NCBI RefSeq assembly: GCF_000227115.2
Contig: NC_016480.1
Location: forward strand, 1,178,001 to 1,242,000
Source of the DNA: Naumovozyma dairenensis CBS 421
Lineage: Eukaryota; Ascomycota; Saccharomycetes; Saccharomycetales; Saccharomycetaceae
Direction: 5' to 3'
DNA: 64,000 nt
Below are positions 39,941-51,744 of this stretch, piece by piece. The first letter of the stretch is position 1; each line of letters begins with the position of its first letter. The position numbers and the translations under genes were made by a program. The notes below the pieces were generated by a model, which did no database searches, had not been told where the DNA came from, and worked only from the letters and a program-made list of their open reading frames with translations.

Positions 39941-39981
39941 CACGTGATGAGTGGCCAATCAGAAAAAACCCACGTGATTGG
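39941..39981. promoter_or_regulatory. Two Cbf1-type CACGTGAT sites each with a CCAAT box
   Basis: CACGTGAT occurs at 39941-39948 and again at 39971-39978, exactly 30 bases apart. A CCAAT box lies at 39955-39959 on the plus strand, and another on the minus strand (ATTGG at 39977-39981) overlaps the second E-box. Cbf1 (E-box) and the Hap complex (CCAAT) regulate respiratory genes; the downstream gene is MIC60. Confidence 0.6.
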
Positions 39982-40191
39982 AATTATTTTGTTTTAGCGG
40001 AGGCATAGAAGACGGTATTCCTTTTCATGTCATGTCTAGGGGAACAGTTACGATTGCTAGATTAAACTATGCTGGAATATACCATGGATTATTAGAACAA
40101 TTAATCTAACAATTGGAAGCCAGATCATTTTACTTTCAATAAGGAAAGACTATACTAATAAATTGAGAAAGAAAAAGAATACCTTTTTCTG

Positions 40192-41823
40192 ATGTTTCAA
40201 GCTGTTTCCTCCTCGAGGATACCGATTGGTAAAACTACTAATAGATTATTATTATTAAGAGACCATCGTTATCTAGCGACAATCAATTCAGGTGCAGTAT
40301 CTTCATCACCATTTGTAAAGCCCAAGAAACATACATTTAGGAACACTATTTTTATAGTAACAGGGTTTTATTTATTAGGATTGACAATAAGTGAAAAATA
40401 TGATGGGAAATTTAAAGATTTCTTCATTGGGTACGTGCCAGGTGGTAAACAATTGACTGATTGGTATGATAGTTTTGAATTCAATAGACTGAAGGAAAAA
40501 TATAGTAGTATTATCACGGGGAGAACTATCGGTATTCCTATTCATAGACCAATACCTAAGAAAATCACTGATGATAAATCAGAGCAAGAACCAGAAAATG
40601 AACAGAAAGCCAAGACATTGCTTACTGAGAAGAGTATCGCTACTGAATTATTAAAATTGAATCCTATAGAAAAAGAATTGAATAACAATGAGAGCCCATT
40701 AGATGACCAATTTAGGTCCATCGTGAATCATTTTAATATCCTGATCAAATTAATTAATGATCAACAATACCTATTGCCTATGGATCAAAGGGATTCAATC
40801 GTTTCCAAATACGATGCTTTGATCTCAGATCTATTTATACTCAACAAAAATTTGGATGAGTCTATCATGAAAAGTGTCCTGCAAAGAACAGCAGAATTTA
40901 CAAGTCAATTGAATTCACAATTCGATTCCAATTTGAAGAAGCATTCTGTTGAGTTAAATAAAGAATATAATGATAAATTTACAGATTTCAAATCAGAATT
41001 GGAGAAAAGATCCAAAGAACAGTTAGAAATGGAGTTGAAAAGTATTGAAGAGTTATTATTACAAAGACATGCCAATGAAATGAAATTATTATCTATTACA
41101 CAAGTGAAAGAATTTAATAAAATCATTGAAGAAAAAGTAAGTGGTGAAAGAAATGGGAAGTTAGCTCATTTAGATGAGTTAGATCAACGGATATCCGAGT
41201 TTACAAGCTCTATTGATAAATTAGATTCTTACTTAACGAAAAATGAAACTATTAAACGGTTGGTCATAAACTTAGAAAATTTAAGAAATAAATTATACAC
41301 TAATGTTTCTAGAAGTGTCCAAATAAACAAAGAATTAAACAAAATAAAAACCTTAATAGACATTTTGCCCAATAGTTGTCATGATGATCATTGCTGTTCC
41401 AAAAAACATACACAAACATTACTTGACGTAACGATACAACAACTGAACGACATTGCAACTGATGAAAAGATTCTTTCAAATGATCAATTATTCAATAGAT
41501 GGAACCTATTAGAAAACGATTTCAAAACTGCGTCATTATTACCAGCCAATGCAGGTTTATTAGCTCATATGACTGCAAAATTCTTTTCTAACTTTTTATT
41601 TACTAAGAATGGTATCTCTCCTGATTCAAAAGATCTAGATGCTATATTCGCAAGAGTAAAAGAATATTTAAGATTTTCTCAACTCGATAAAGCTCTCGAA
41701 GAAGTGGTTACTTTAGAAGGCTGGCCACATGTATTATGTCAGGAATGGATAAAAGAAACAAGGAGAAAATTGGAAATTGAAGCATTAGTTGACATTCTAG
41801 ATAATGAAATTAAACTGTTATGA
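40192..41823 (+). CDS. MIC60: MICOS subunit Mic60 (mitofilin, Fcj1)
   Basis: A 543-residue protein (about 540 in S. cerevisiae). A basic, Ser-rich mitochondrial presequence covers about 1-35, and a transmembrane segment lies at about 47-64 (NTIFIVTGFYLLGLTIS). A long coiled-coil region runs from about 150 to 400. The conserved mitofilin signature is at the C-terminus (LEEVVTLEGWPHVLCQEWIKE). Known role: core of the MICOS complex in the mitochondrial inner membrane, forming crista junctions and contact sites with the outer membrane. The promoter carries CCAAT boxes. Order matches YKR016W-YKR017C. YKR015C, between YPT52 and MIC60 in S. cerevisiae, is absent here. Confidence 0.95.
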   Translation: MFQAVSSSRIPIGKTTNRLLLLRDHRYLATINSGAVSSSPFVKPKKHTFRNTIFIVTGFYLLGLTISEKYDGKFKDFFIGYVPGGKQLTDWYDSFEFNRLKEKYSSIITGRTIGIPIHRPIPKKITDDKSEQEPENEQKAKTLLTEKSIATELLKLNPIEKELNNNESPLDDQFRSIVNHFNILIKLINDQQYLLPMDQRDSIVSKYDALISDLFILNKNLDESIMKSVLQRTAEFTSQLNSQFDSNLKKHSVELNKEYNDKFTDFKSELEKRSKEQLEMELKSIEELLLQRHANEMKLLSITQVKEFNKIIEEKVSGERNGKLAHLDELDQRISEFTSSIDKLDSYLTKNETIKRLVINLENLRNKLYTNVSRSVQINKELNKIKTLIDILPNSCHDDHCCSKKHTQTLLDVTIQQLNDIATDEKILSNDQLFNRWNLLENDFKTASLLPANAGLLAHMTAKFFSNFLFTKNGISPDSKDLDAIFARVKEYLRFSQLDKALEEVVTLEGWPHVLCQEWIKETRRKLEIEALVDILDNEIKLL

Positions 41824-42033
41824 CTGTTATGTATATAATGAGCAGTATAATCGTAAGTCTTACTGGATGAAACATAGATAGTCTTTTATAACTTGATTGT
41901 ACAATATAAATACATTCTTAAAAACATAAATGCTTAATGATGAGAAAAATTCAATAAATCTATAAGCTCTAACAAATATCCCATAAGTACATATATTTAT
42001 ACCTTGCGAAATGTCCCAATAAATAATAATGGT

Positions 42034-43719
42034 TCAATCAGTAGGCTTACAAATACCCTTGCATAGTAAGTCCCTACCACACTCCATTAAGGCGAGCCTT
42101 CTATTCTCGACAAATCCCGCTTTATTATAAAAATCAGGCTTCTTTTTCATAATAGCTTCAGGTTGTTTAGTTAATAACAGTTCAGATAACTCTTCAACCG
42201 CCTTAGCTAATAAAATTTGGTTATCAAGAAAAATTTTAGTCAAATTATGAGATGGATCTGAATAGTACGCAACTGCAAATGACCATTTCAAAGAGGTACG
42301 GCCTTCAACCAACGTTTGAATACTTTCCGACAAAAATTGGCCCTCAATCCATGAGACACCAATTTTTTCTTGTAAAGCTTTCACTTTGATTCCAACTGTT
42401 TGACCAAGTTTCCAATCCAATTTAGCTGATACTTCATGTTCATTAAACATTCTATAATAAAATGTGAATCTTTTCAGGCGTCTGGCCGCATCTTCAGTAG
42501 ATGTTGTTTTAGTTTTCCCATTATCATCATTATTATACATGGTACATTGATAGAAACTTTTACCATGAGGAGCCCATGCACTTTCACAAATCCAACAAAA
42601 TTCATATTTACAATTACCACAAACCATATGATTACAACCACCATTTTTTTCAATATTAACAGAACACTTAGGACATTCCTTTGTATGTGTCAAGACCCAA
42701 TTTAAGTTATCAGATTCCTTTCTTGCCTTTTTAATCCACGCATTAGTAACATTACAATCTGCAGGTGCATGAACTTCAAAACCACAATGGAAACAAAACC
42801 TGTGTGATTCATTACATTTAACAAATGGAGAATAATGTAAACGTGTGTATTCCCCCAATGAAGATGTATCCTTCAAATGAATAATAAATTTACAATCTGC
42901 GTAGGGACACCATTTATAATTCCTATGATGTTTCTGTACAAAACTTTTGATAGATGAACGCATAAGTATGTTACTTGAGGCATGACCCATAATTTGATCA
43001 ATATCAAGGTTTTTTAATACTAAAGAACAATCCATACATGTGATTATGTTCCCTTCATGTAATTTATCTTCAATATAATGCCTGTAACAATCTAAACAAT
43101 ATTCATGACCACATTCTAATGAAAATGTTTCAGTAGTCTTATCATCACAACATATAAAGCAACTAAAATCCTTTCTATATTTAAGACCACGTGTATTCGA
43201 ATTAGTATTATCTACAATTTTTTTCGAAGTAACATTCAATCCAATTTCTTCCAACAAGTCATCCATCTTTTCTGTCCATTTTTCCAACAATCTTTCTTCA
43301 TTCCAATCATAATGTTGCATCAATATTAAAATATCATCAGGAGGTATAGAAAAGAGTGGTTGTAAATGATGTATTCGTTTCAACATTCGCTCATAGATAC
43401 CTTGAGTGGTCAAACATTCATATTTCAAATTTGGCACACTCCCCTCACTAAGGGCCTTCTTAGTAGACATAGTAATCGGAAGAGCCAACAAATCGTCATT
43501 ATCATCCTCATCATCTTCATCTTCATATTCATGGATAGCATCATCCTCATCATCATCGATATCAAATTCAGATTCTTGACTTATTATAGTAGCATGTTTA
43601 TGACATATTAGATCTGGTAACGTGAATTCTGATGTATTGCGTGATTCATATAATGCGGTGACTTCTTCGTCCGATTCATCCTCGTCAAATTGTAAAGAGT
43701 ATTCTTCGTCACTTGCCAT
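42034..43719 (-). CDS. HEL1: RBR-type E3 ubiquitin ligase Hel1 (Ariadne family)
   Basis: A 561-residue protein (about 551 in S. cerevisiae). An acidic N-terminus (Asp/Glu-rich, about 10-80) precedes a UBA-like region at about 125-155. RING1 spans about C187-C231, the IBR about C271-C322, and the Rcat (RING2) about C349-C378. The catalytic cysteine of the HHARI type is C362 in GGCNHMVC. An Ariadne helical domain follows to the end. Known role: ubiquitin ligase involved in degradation of excess histones and, with Rad53, histone homeostasis. Convergent with MIC60, as in YKR016W/YKR017C. Confidence 0.94.
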   Translation of the reverse strand: MASDEEYSLQFDEDESDEEVTALYESRNTSEFTLPDLICHKHATIISQESEFDIDDDEDDAIHEYEDEDDEDDNDDLLALPITMSTKKALSEGSVPNLKYECLTTQGIYERMLKRIHHLQPLFSIPPDDILILMQHYDWNEERLLEKWTEKMDDLLEEIGLNVTSKKIVDNTNSNTRGLKYRKDFSCFICCDDKTTETFSLECGHEYCLDCYRHYIEDKLHEGNIITCMDCSLVLKNLDIDQIMGHASSNILMRSSIKSFVQKHHRNYKWCPYADCKFIIHLKDTSSLGEYTRLHYSPFVKCNESHRFCFHCGFEVHAPADCNVTNAWIKKARKESDNLNWVLTHTKECPKCSVNIEKNGGCNHMVCGNCKYEFCWICESAWAPHGKSFYQCTMYNNDDNGKTKTTSTEDAARRLKRFTFYYRMFNEHEVSAKLDWKLGQTVGIKVKALQEKIGVSWIEGQFLSESIQTLVEGRTSLKWSFAVAYYSDPSHNLTKIFLDNQILLAKAVEELSELLLTKQPEAIMKKKPDFYNKAGFVENRRLALMECGRDLLCKGICKPTD

Positions 43720-44172
43720 CCTGTATTTTATTTTAGCAGTAGTCTTATTATATGGATGGTTTATTTTCTTTTTTTTTGTGCAACACTTAATGCCAAGAAA
43801 TGAAATACAAGCTAGAGGGAGCCCTTATAAAACAAGTGTGATCAACTGGATCTTATTGTTCCATGTCAAAGATTACGTATAAAATATATATATATACTTT
43901 GCCGAGACTTCTTTTATCATAAACCGCAACTCCGGAAAAACAAAGAAAATATCGCAACGTCAACGACGACAACAACAACTACTAAGTGGTAGTATCCCAA
44001 AGGCTAGGTGGGTAATATTGAGTGCAATATATCTCTACTAAATATTCTTTTCAATATCATAAATATATCATCATTATACTGTAAGTCAAAATAAAAATAA
44101 AAAAAGTTTGTAAATATAACTACATTTCAATCATGAGAAGGTTCAGGCACTAACGCTAAACGCGCAATACAA
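43720..44172. other. HEL1 promoter and YKR018C/IML2 terminator
   Basis: 453 bases between two minus-strand genes. It holds an AT repeat at about 43881-43895 and a CAA/CGA-rich stretch near 43955-43985. No gene is visible. Confidence 0.4.
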
Positions 44173-46368
44173 TCAACTAGCATGTTCCACTCTATCAATG
44201 GCTGCTTTTATTTTCATTTCAACACGTGTACTTAATTCATAATCGTCAGCGTATCCTTGAGCCCTATAGAGCCATTCTTTACTTTCAGCTATACCTTCCA
44301 TACCATTCAATTTCCAACTGAACAACGCACGTTCATATAACGCAGTTGGATAAGCCCATGGATCTTCAGTCTTTTTAGCATATTTAACTTTCCCATTTTG
44401 TAAACTGAAAATCTTTGGTAAGACTTTTTTATCTAATAAATCGGCACCTTCTTGAACATCACCAAGTCTCCTGAAAACCAATGATAATAATATATTCTTA
44501 ATTAATTCTTGATCAACATCTTTCGCGTCGACTGCCGGGTTATGATATTCAGTCAACATCTTCTTTGCTAACTGTAACCCATCTTCAGTCATTCTATTGT
44601 ATCCATTGTAAAAGTATGACAATTCATGAACTGGCGATGTGGCGATTGCATCTAATGGATTTTCCACTTTTAATGACTTTTGTGCTTTTTTAAATTGTTC
44701 CACTTTTCTTAACATAAATCTTTCCATAGGTAAATTTTTAGCTTTAAAAGTCTTCTTACCTAATAAATCAATGGCACCAAATATTAACTCGGTAGCCTTT
44801 TTCTTATAAAATTCTTCTTTAGATTTATCTTTTAATCCCATTTGACACATTCTCCAATTTTCCAAATAACAACATCCTGCAAAATATGTATAGAATGAAT
44901 GTGACCAATCACTACATTCTAATAATGACAATAAATCTTCTGCAGCTCTGTCATACTCATGTAAATGAACCAAAGTATTAGCACGGTCGAAAATCATTAA
45001 AACTTTTACTTGTCTCATATGTATCTTATTAACATCAATAGAATCCATTAACGCGACAGCTTCCTCTAGACGCCCTTTACCAGAAAGCATTCTTGCCTCA
45101 TTTAATAACCATAACGCACTGTTAGGGAATAAAGCTCTAGATTGTAATAAAGCATCTTCTAATATCTTCCCCGGATGTAATAATGTTGGACCATCCATAA
45201 CGGAGGAAGTTGTAGCCATACTAGTATTTGTAGATTTTCTACTTAATTTATCTACAGTGGTAGCTGGGATATCGAAATCATCATCGGTAAATTGGAAAGG
45301 TCCATCATAATAGAACATTAATGCTAATAACCCAATACAACCATGGACATTTCTTTGCTTGGTGGCTTTCCAAACAAGTCTTAAACCTTCTTCACGAGAA
45401 CCACGGAACCCAATGACAGAAAGAACTGCACCAATGGCTGGTGGTAATAAAGAAAGAACAACTTGTAAGATACCAAAACATAAATTGACACCAGAATGAA
45501 TGAATTCATCAATAGTAGCTTGGCTCTCATCAATATCAGCTGTTAGATAGGTATGCTCTTTAATTTCATTCTCAGGTAATGTATCCATCGCATTTAATCC
45601 TAATTCATGTCTTAATCTATTAATGGCCGGTGGGTTACCAATATGAGCACCAGATAATCTTTCAGTTCTCATCTTATGAATCATTTCTGCGTTTTCTAAT
45701 AGTTCTTTATTTTTTTGTTCTTCTGGTGTCAAAGCATATGGAATATCCACCGAGACAAATTTAGTATCTGAATTAATGAAACTGGCACTTGATGAATTAC
45801 TTTCATTCTTATAAGTAGAAGATTTCTTTATCTTATTAGCTTTTTTAATTTCCCCCAAGATTTCTTGCAACATATAATAAGCCTTTCTTAATTTCAATAC
45901 TGCCTTAGCAGCCTCCATCATACTTTCACTAAACAACATCAACAATGCATGTAATAGACATGATTCCGTATAAGTAACTGCGTAAACGGTACCAGGTGGA
46001 TACAAAGAACTGCTCTTCAATCCTAATTTTTGAGCACGTTGTCTACTCTTCAATGATAAATTTTCAGCTTTCGCCAACGTAGCAGATGCCTTTTTCATTT
46101 CTTCAGCCTCGAACCCCAAAGTAGCTTCCAAGAATTCAATGACACCCCGAGCTAAGACGTTGATAGTATGATCTGAACCATCTTTTTCCTCACTTTCATT
46201 CAATAAACGTAACCCGTTCTCTGCTCTATCATCAAGAACATAATCCATGGCTCTTAGGGCAATTTCAAAATCATATGCTTGTTTTAAGATAAGTTTAGTT
46301 TTTTCTTCTGATGACATAAAAGGTTCAGGAGTTCTAGAACCTGTTAAGGCACCTAACACTCTGAACAT
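44173..46368 (-). CDS. YKR018C: Iml2/YKR018C family TPR-type protein
   Basis: A 731-residue protein, equal to S. cerevisiae Iml2 (about 731) and near its paralogue YKR018C (about 725). The N-terminus ([25 protein letters not shown] region) and central blocks such as [27 protein letters not shown] are typical. The C-terminal part holds TPR-like helices (about 420-720). Known role: Iml2 is needed for clearing inclusion bodies under heat and lipid-droplet-linked proteostasis; it is seen at mitochondria and in the cytosol. Position beside HEL1 and IRS4 is that of YKR018C. Start at ATG 46368. Confidence 0.9.
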   Translation of the reverse strand: MFRVLGALTGSRTPEPFMSSEEKTKLILKQAYDFEIALRAMDYVLDDRAENGLRLLNESEEKDGSDHTINVLARGVIEFLEATLGFEAEEMKKASATLAKAENLSLKSRQRAQKLGLKSSSLYPPGTVYAVTYTESCLLHALLMLFSESMMEAAKAVLKLRKAYYMLQEILGEIKKANKIKKSSTYKNESNSSSASFINSDTKFVSVDIPYALTPEEQKNKELLENAEMIHKMRTERLSGAHIGNPPAINRLRHELGLNAMDTLPENEIKEHTYLTADIDESQATIDEFIHSGVNLCFGILQVVLSLLPPAIGAVLSVIGFRGSREEGLRLVWKATKQRNVHGCIGLLALMFYYDGPFQFTDDDFDIPATTVDKLSRKSTNTSMATTSSVMDGPTLLHPGKILEDALLQSRALFPNSALWLLNEARMLSGKGRLEEAVALMDSIDVNKIHMRQVKVLMIFDRANTLVHLHEYDRAAEDLLSLLECSDWSHSFYTYFAGCCYLENWRMCQMGLKDKSKEEFYKKKATELIFGAIDLLGKKTFKAKNLPMERFMLRKVEQFKKAQKSLKVENPLDAIATSPVHELSYFYNGYNRMTEDGLQLAKKMLTEYHNPAVDAKDVDQELIKNILLSLVFRRLGDVQEGADLLDKKVLPKIFSLQNGKVKYAKKTEDPWAYPTALYERALFSWKLNGMEGIAESKEWLYRAQGYADDYELSTRVEMKIKAAIDRVEHAS

Positions 46369-47902
46369 TTCTTGTTATTATTGTATGTTGACCTGCTTTG
46401 AATATTCTTTTCGTTCAAAAAAAGGTTGTTACGATATTATGATGTTATTATGAGAGTCTAGAAATGCAATATCCGTAGCAATAACGTATTTGAGGGACCA
46501 ATAATATGATTTCTAAAATTATACTTTTATTGATGAATTGAGCATAAAGTGTTACAATATTTAATTGTAGCACTCACTTACGGCTGGTAAGTTACATATG
46601 ATCAGGTTCTATAAGTAATATGGAATACGTAAACGTATAACTCTTAGATCCAGGAAATATTCAGGAACTTGATTCAAGATATTTCCAGAAATGCAAAGGC
46701 TTCGTAAAAAAAAATCGCGGAAATAAACAAAGTTTTGGCGTATTTATTTTGGCGACACAAAATAAAAATAGTGTTCCTTTTAAAACGTAATGTGAGCAAA
46801 CTTGTGATGGCATGGGGGAAGACTTACTACCTTAAATATAGGGCTACTGTCAAATGTCTCATCAAAATTGAAATTGGGTAAGCTATATCTAGCGCTACCT
46901 TGTTGCATCCCGAAGGAGCAGGTAAGTCTTTAGGTTAGTGTCAATCGATCTCTTGACTAGGCCAATTCATTTTACGTAGACAGTTTAACATAAATTATAC
47001 TGTTTATAATGTACTGGTGAAAATGTTGGACATATTCGTCTGTTTGGCGTTTAGATTTAACGTACGTCTTACTTAAATAAAGAATAATCCTTAGATAAGA
47101 ACAATTTTGAACCCCTATTGATAAGAATTACTTAAGAGAAAAAGTCTTAATTGGCGTTAATTTCATTTCGAATAAAGTCAGTTGCCGATCGTCGAACAGG
47201 ATATTTTGATGAGTTCGATTAAGCTTCTCAGCGACAATGCTTGACAGGTAACACTTTATGCTAGAGAGATTGTCCAAGTCTCTTTTCAACATATCGGGCA
47301 TAGAGATAAGTTTACCCTATACGGTCAACGTTGTTAGGCATGCTTTATATCTTATGACTATCTTCTGTGTAACCCGTCGTAATTTGGAGTTCCGTGCATA
47401 TTACAAGTACAATCACTAAGGCTGGAATAAGGTTATACTACTTTACCTACTGCTGACTAACCCAAAGCGATACATCTGAAATAACAATACTATATAAATA
47501 CGAAAAACTCATTAGAATTACAGAATGAAATCCAACAGATTATTTTGGGATCGCTTATACTCTACATAAATTAATATCGATAATAGCATTCAACCGATAA
47601 CTAATCGTATTTTGATCTTGGGTACTCTTCTCATAGCAGTTGATTATCAAAGTACCGATTTCCAACTTTTGGGCTGACACGTGCTATTTTAGCTAAATTT
47701 CACCTAAAGCTATGTAGACGAAGACGATTCAACCGTTATGGTTTTTATCGTTGTCCATTTCCGTTTTTGCCGTTGAAATTTACCAACCAGACCTATAGAA
47801 GGATGGAATAAATTATATATATTGTAAGGGATAGTTCCTGTTTATATTATTATCTGTATTCTCTATGAATCATTGAATAAAAGAAAGTGTTGTTCTAGAA
47901 AT
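46369..47902. other. 1.5-kb gene-poor spacer upstream of YKR018C/IML2
   Basis: I see no convincing gene. A C-box-like TGATGA near 47209 has no paired D box at a suitable distance, so no snoRNA is called. The region is AT-rich without long repeats. Confidence 0.4.
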
Positions 47903-48313
47903 ATGGAAATGAAAATGGAAGATAATTATGCAGTCCCTGATTTGGAGTCTGATAGTCCTTTAAAGGAGGAGCCTTCAAGAATAGAGAAATTTTACCTCAT
48001 TTTAAAACTATTAGTTATATTACTTTCATGTATAGCTTGCCTATGGTGGCTTAATACACTGAAACGAAAGAATCTGGGTTTACACACTTCTAAGGAACTG
48101 TCAGAGAACTCATCAGTAGACGATGATTTAGATAGTACGCCCAGCAGTTCTTTCCTATTCATTAGGAATTTTTTAATTGGTATGTTACATACTGCATGTC
48201 TACTTAGTACGACCATTGCTCTTAAGATAGTTCTAAATTCTCTCAGCAACCTTATTTTATTATTATTGTCAACATTCTTTACTGTATCACTCTTTGTGGT
48301 TCTTCTCTTCTAA
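47903..48313 (+). CDS. Possible small membrane protein, no recognised family
   Basis: 136 codons from the ATG at 47903 (the frame is open ten codons further, but only from TTG). The encoded peptide has a hydrophilic acidic N-terminus, a strong transmembrane segment at about 30-50, a charged loop with acidic and Ser-rich patches (about 55-80), and a very hydrophobic C-terminal half (about 84-136) that fits two helices. It lies between YKR018C/IML2 and IRS4, which are adjacent in S. cerevisiae with no gene between. TATA-like sequence occurs about 90 bases upstream. It could be a species-specific gene, a fast-evolving one or a chance frame; hydrophobic chance frames are common in T-rich DNA. Confidence 0.4.
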   Translation: MEMKMEDNYAVPDLESDSPLKEEPSRIEKFYLILKLLVILLSCIACLWWLNTLKRKNLGLHTSKELSENSSVDDDLDSTPSSSFLFIRNFLIGMLHTACLLSTTIALKIVLNSLSNLILLLLSTFFTVSLFVVLLF

Positions 48314-48822
48314 ATCCAGAAAAAAGTCGTAGTATTTCCATCTGTAACCCAATACTTGAGAAAATCTTCCAGAGAAAGGAAAAGTAATTTAATACATTTT
48401 CCAAAGCATACGTAAGCTTATTCAAGTATTCTTAAGATTTATTATAAAATATTGGAATATATGCCAGCGCCCAACTATTTACGTTTAAATGTTAGAATAT
48501 GCACTACGTGCCTAAAACGTGAAAGTTTTCTCTTTATTTATATATCTACATACATTAATTTTTGACTATAGAAAAGTTTACGTTAATTTTCAACACTATG
48601 TTAGTTTCTATCACATTAGAAAGAGGACGACTCATGTTTGGGGAGACTTGAGAGGACGAGGGAAGTTTTGAAGGTGTTTGTAGCACTTCAAACTATATTA
48701 ATAGTATTGTCAGTTCAAATACTTGAAAGATTGTACCGCTCAGGCTGTTAGATTACGTATTTCGTATTAGTGGTAGAGGTTAGCAGCAATTGAACAGAGT
48801 TATATGATAGGCTAGGCCATCT
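48314..48822. other. Convergent spacer before the IRS4 3' end
   Basis: 509 AT-rich bases. No gene, repeat or recognisable site is seen. Confidence 0.4.
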
Positions 48823-49958
48823 TCATTTTGAAATTTCTTGTTGAGATTGCAATTGTTCTTCTCTCTTCTTATTTTCCCTCTTAATGTATTTAATTTCATC
48901 TTTCAATTGCTTCTTCTTAGCTTTATGTATTGTGGAATTCAATACATTGACCATATAACGATCTGCACTATCCCATACTTTTTTATCAATGACATTAGGC
49001 AATTTCCTCCCATACAAACATTGATCCACCAACCACATTCCAACGATAAATGATTTTCTATCCAAAGTTCCATCTTTCCTTGTATCAACTTTCTCAAAAA
49101 TTTGACCCAACAAATCAAATGGTAAATTTGATCTTGACCAAATATCCTTAACTACCAAATTCAAAATCAAACCATCTTCAGGCAATTCCACTACTATAGT
49201 TTCATCTGAATCGAAATCATTAGGCCACCAAGGTAATAAATTTAAATATCGAAATCTATTACTAACCCACATAGCTTCATATCTTTTTCTTTCATTTTCA
49301 GTGAGGAAATCCACATCACAATGAGATTTCCATGGTTTTTCCTCGTTGAATTTTTTCTTACTCTTAAGATTATTCCCATGATTATAATAATAATTATATG
49401 GAGCGATTGTTTTTTTCTTCAATTGATTTTTCAATCTTTCTCTTCTACTCTTCTTCTTGTTTGTTTGCTTGTTTCTTTGATGGTGTTGTTGCTTTTTCTT
49501 TTTCTTTTTGTCATCAAGATTGTTGATATCTGAATCGTAGTCGTCTGTGGTGTCACTGTCAAGATCTTCAAAATAATCGTTTATTGACTCTAAGATAGCT
49601 TGATCATTAGTGTATGGTAATGAGGATGAGACAAGGTCGTCATGATTTTCTGGATCTTTACGTAAAGTTGTTCGTAGTTTTACTGTCTGTTGTTGTTGTT
49701 GTTGTTGTGTTGGGGATAATATAATTTCATTTGCATTGATTGTTGTTGTTGTTGGTGTCGTTAATGTAGATGATGGATATGAATTATAATAATCTATGGT
49801 TGGATATTGAGTATTAAAATTATTATTATTATTATTATTATTATAATAATGAGGATTATGATGATGGTGATGATGATGAATTTTCGTGCCAAAAAATTTA
49901 TTTTTCAATCTTTCCACTTTTGATTTCCTTTTCGGTGGAATATTACTACTTATACTGA

Positions 49959-49990
<32 letters not shown>

Positions 49991-50133
49991 GTTGCTGTTG
50001 TTGTTGAATATGTTACTGGTAATGTTGTTGAACTATTGTTAGTTGAATCATTCGGGCTATGTATGCTTAATTCACTGAAAGATTGAGCTTGTTGTTGTTC
50101 TGGTGTTGTGAAATCGTGCATTGTGGAAGATAT

Positions 50134-50164
<31 letters not shown>

Positions 50165-51375
50165 GATATCGTTGTTGTTGAAGAGAATGATGAATTATTA
50201 TTACTGTTGGTATATGGGAATTGATTATTGTTTGTATGTGGTTCACCAATGTTTGGAGTTTTATTATTATCATTTCTTATGAATTCTTCATATTGAGAAT
50301 CTTGTAATGGTGAAGATGAATAAATAGGAACAAGTGAAGGTGGTGGTGGTTTACGAGAGGGAATTGCTCTTTGTATTTTGTTCACTTCATTTAATGATGC
50401 ATTTGTATAAGGAATGTTATTACTGTTATTATTATTATTCGTTGAAGTAGCAGAATTTGCAGATGATATTTTTTGTAAAACTCTATTAGATAATGGACTA
50501 GGTGCATGATTTATGTTACGTTGATTAGCATTATTTGTATTATTTCCTATATTTTTATTGGTAAATTCAATACTTTCTTGAGATTTGTTTTTAGTTGATA
50601 TTTGTATTGTCTTGGGTTTTGGTCTTAATAACAATAGCTGTTCAGTTGTACTTGGTGTTAACGAATGAGAATATGCAGAAACAGAGTCTTGTATGGGATG
50701 TTTCCCCATATTACCATTATTATAATTAAAATCAGAGGTTGTGGAACCATTAGACAACATTGAAATTGGGGTGTATGAAGTTTTATGTGCATAAATCTGA
50801 GCTTGTAATCTGGCCTGTGCTTGAGCTTGGGCCTGCGCTTGAGCCTGTGCTTCCAAATGTGCTTGTGCTTGAGAATGAGCCAATGCAGCCGCCGTGATGG
50901 CAGCTTCTGGATTTGGTGATTTACTTCTTTGTCTTTTTGGTTCTAATGCTGTTGCACTAGTACTAGTATTGACATTGTTTGGTCTTGGTGATTTACTTCT
51001 TTGTTTTCTTAATTCTGACGAAAGGGGAATGTTAATTGGTCTTCTTAAATGTTTCGTAGTAGTGGTATGTTGTTCATTTAGATTTCTGTTACTTAATGTG
51101 GAACGATTTGAGGCAGCAGTTGCAGCAGTTACTGTCGGTGTTGCTATTTGTGCTGGTGCAGAGGATGCAGAATTTAAAGAAGACGTAGAACCACTATTGA
51201 TGTTATTATTGCTAGTAGTATTTGAATCAATTTCCTGATGTCTTTGAAATATAACTTGAGCAGCTTTCAATGATTCAGAAGGAGCAGTATCATGTTGCTG
51301 TTGTTGCGGTTGATGATTATGATTATGATTATTATGATGATGATGGCGGTACGGCTGTCCCTTCCACGAGAACAT
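48823..51375 (-). CDS. IRS4: EH-domain protein of the Irs4/Tax4 family
   Basis: An 850-residue protein, longer than Irs4 (about 615) and Tax4 (about 604). The conserved part is the C-terminal EH domain at about 725-835, with FRYLNLLPWWPNDFD, LPFDLLGQIFEKVDTRKDGTL and FIVGMWLVDQCLYGRKLP. Known role: Irs4 and Tax4 bind and stimulate the Inp51 phosphatase, affecting PI(4,5)P2, autophagy and rDNA silencing. The N-terminal two-thirds is low complexity: His, Asn, Gln, Ser and Thr runs and an Ala-Gln alternating run near 170-195. Several SPRPN/SPNPE-type Ser-Pro sites occur. Position matches YKR019C (IRS4) beside VPS51. Confidence 0.9.
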
Positions 51376-51744
51376 ATTATATCATGTATATGTGTATGTT
51401 TTTTTAGTTCTTTGTTGGAAGCAAAAGTGTATAGCTATGATATTGCAAAGATTGTTTGTTTGGTATGGAATGAGTGATAAATGTGATATGATGTGAATGT
51501 TCATTGAAGTGAAATTCGTTTAATATATGAATATTATCCTAAATTTAAAAATATTTATACATAACTGTATTTTTTCATCCTCTGCGGGAACATAAATAGC
51601 AATTGTATTAACGTTCAAAAATAAAAACAGTTTTATAAGTATGTATATAGATGGAAACAACAATAGATGGATAGTATATAGATAACAAGAGAGTATACAA
51701 TTAGCGCAACTGCAACTCTGTAACCATATACAATACGGATAGAA
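51376..51744. promoter_or_regulatory. IRS4/VPS51 divergent promoter
   Basis: 369 bases between divergently transcribed genes. I see AT-rich sequence without a clear known site. Confidence 0.4.

Noticed and set aside
39941..39978. CACGTGAT sites as centromere CDEI
   Set aside because: No AT-rich CDEII or CDEIII beside them; they fit promoter E-boxes better.
47200..47330. C/D-box snoRNA suggested by TGATGA near 47209
   Set aside because: No CTGA D box at a proper distance and no terminal stem.
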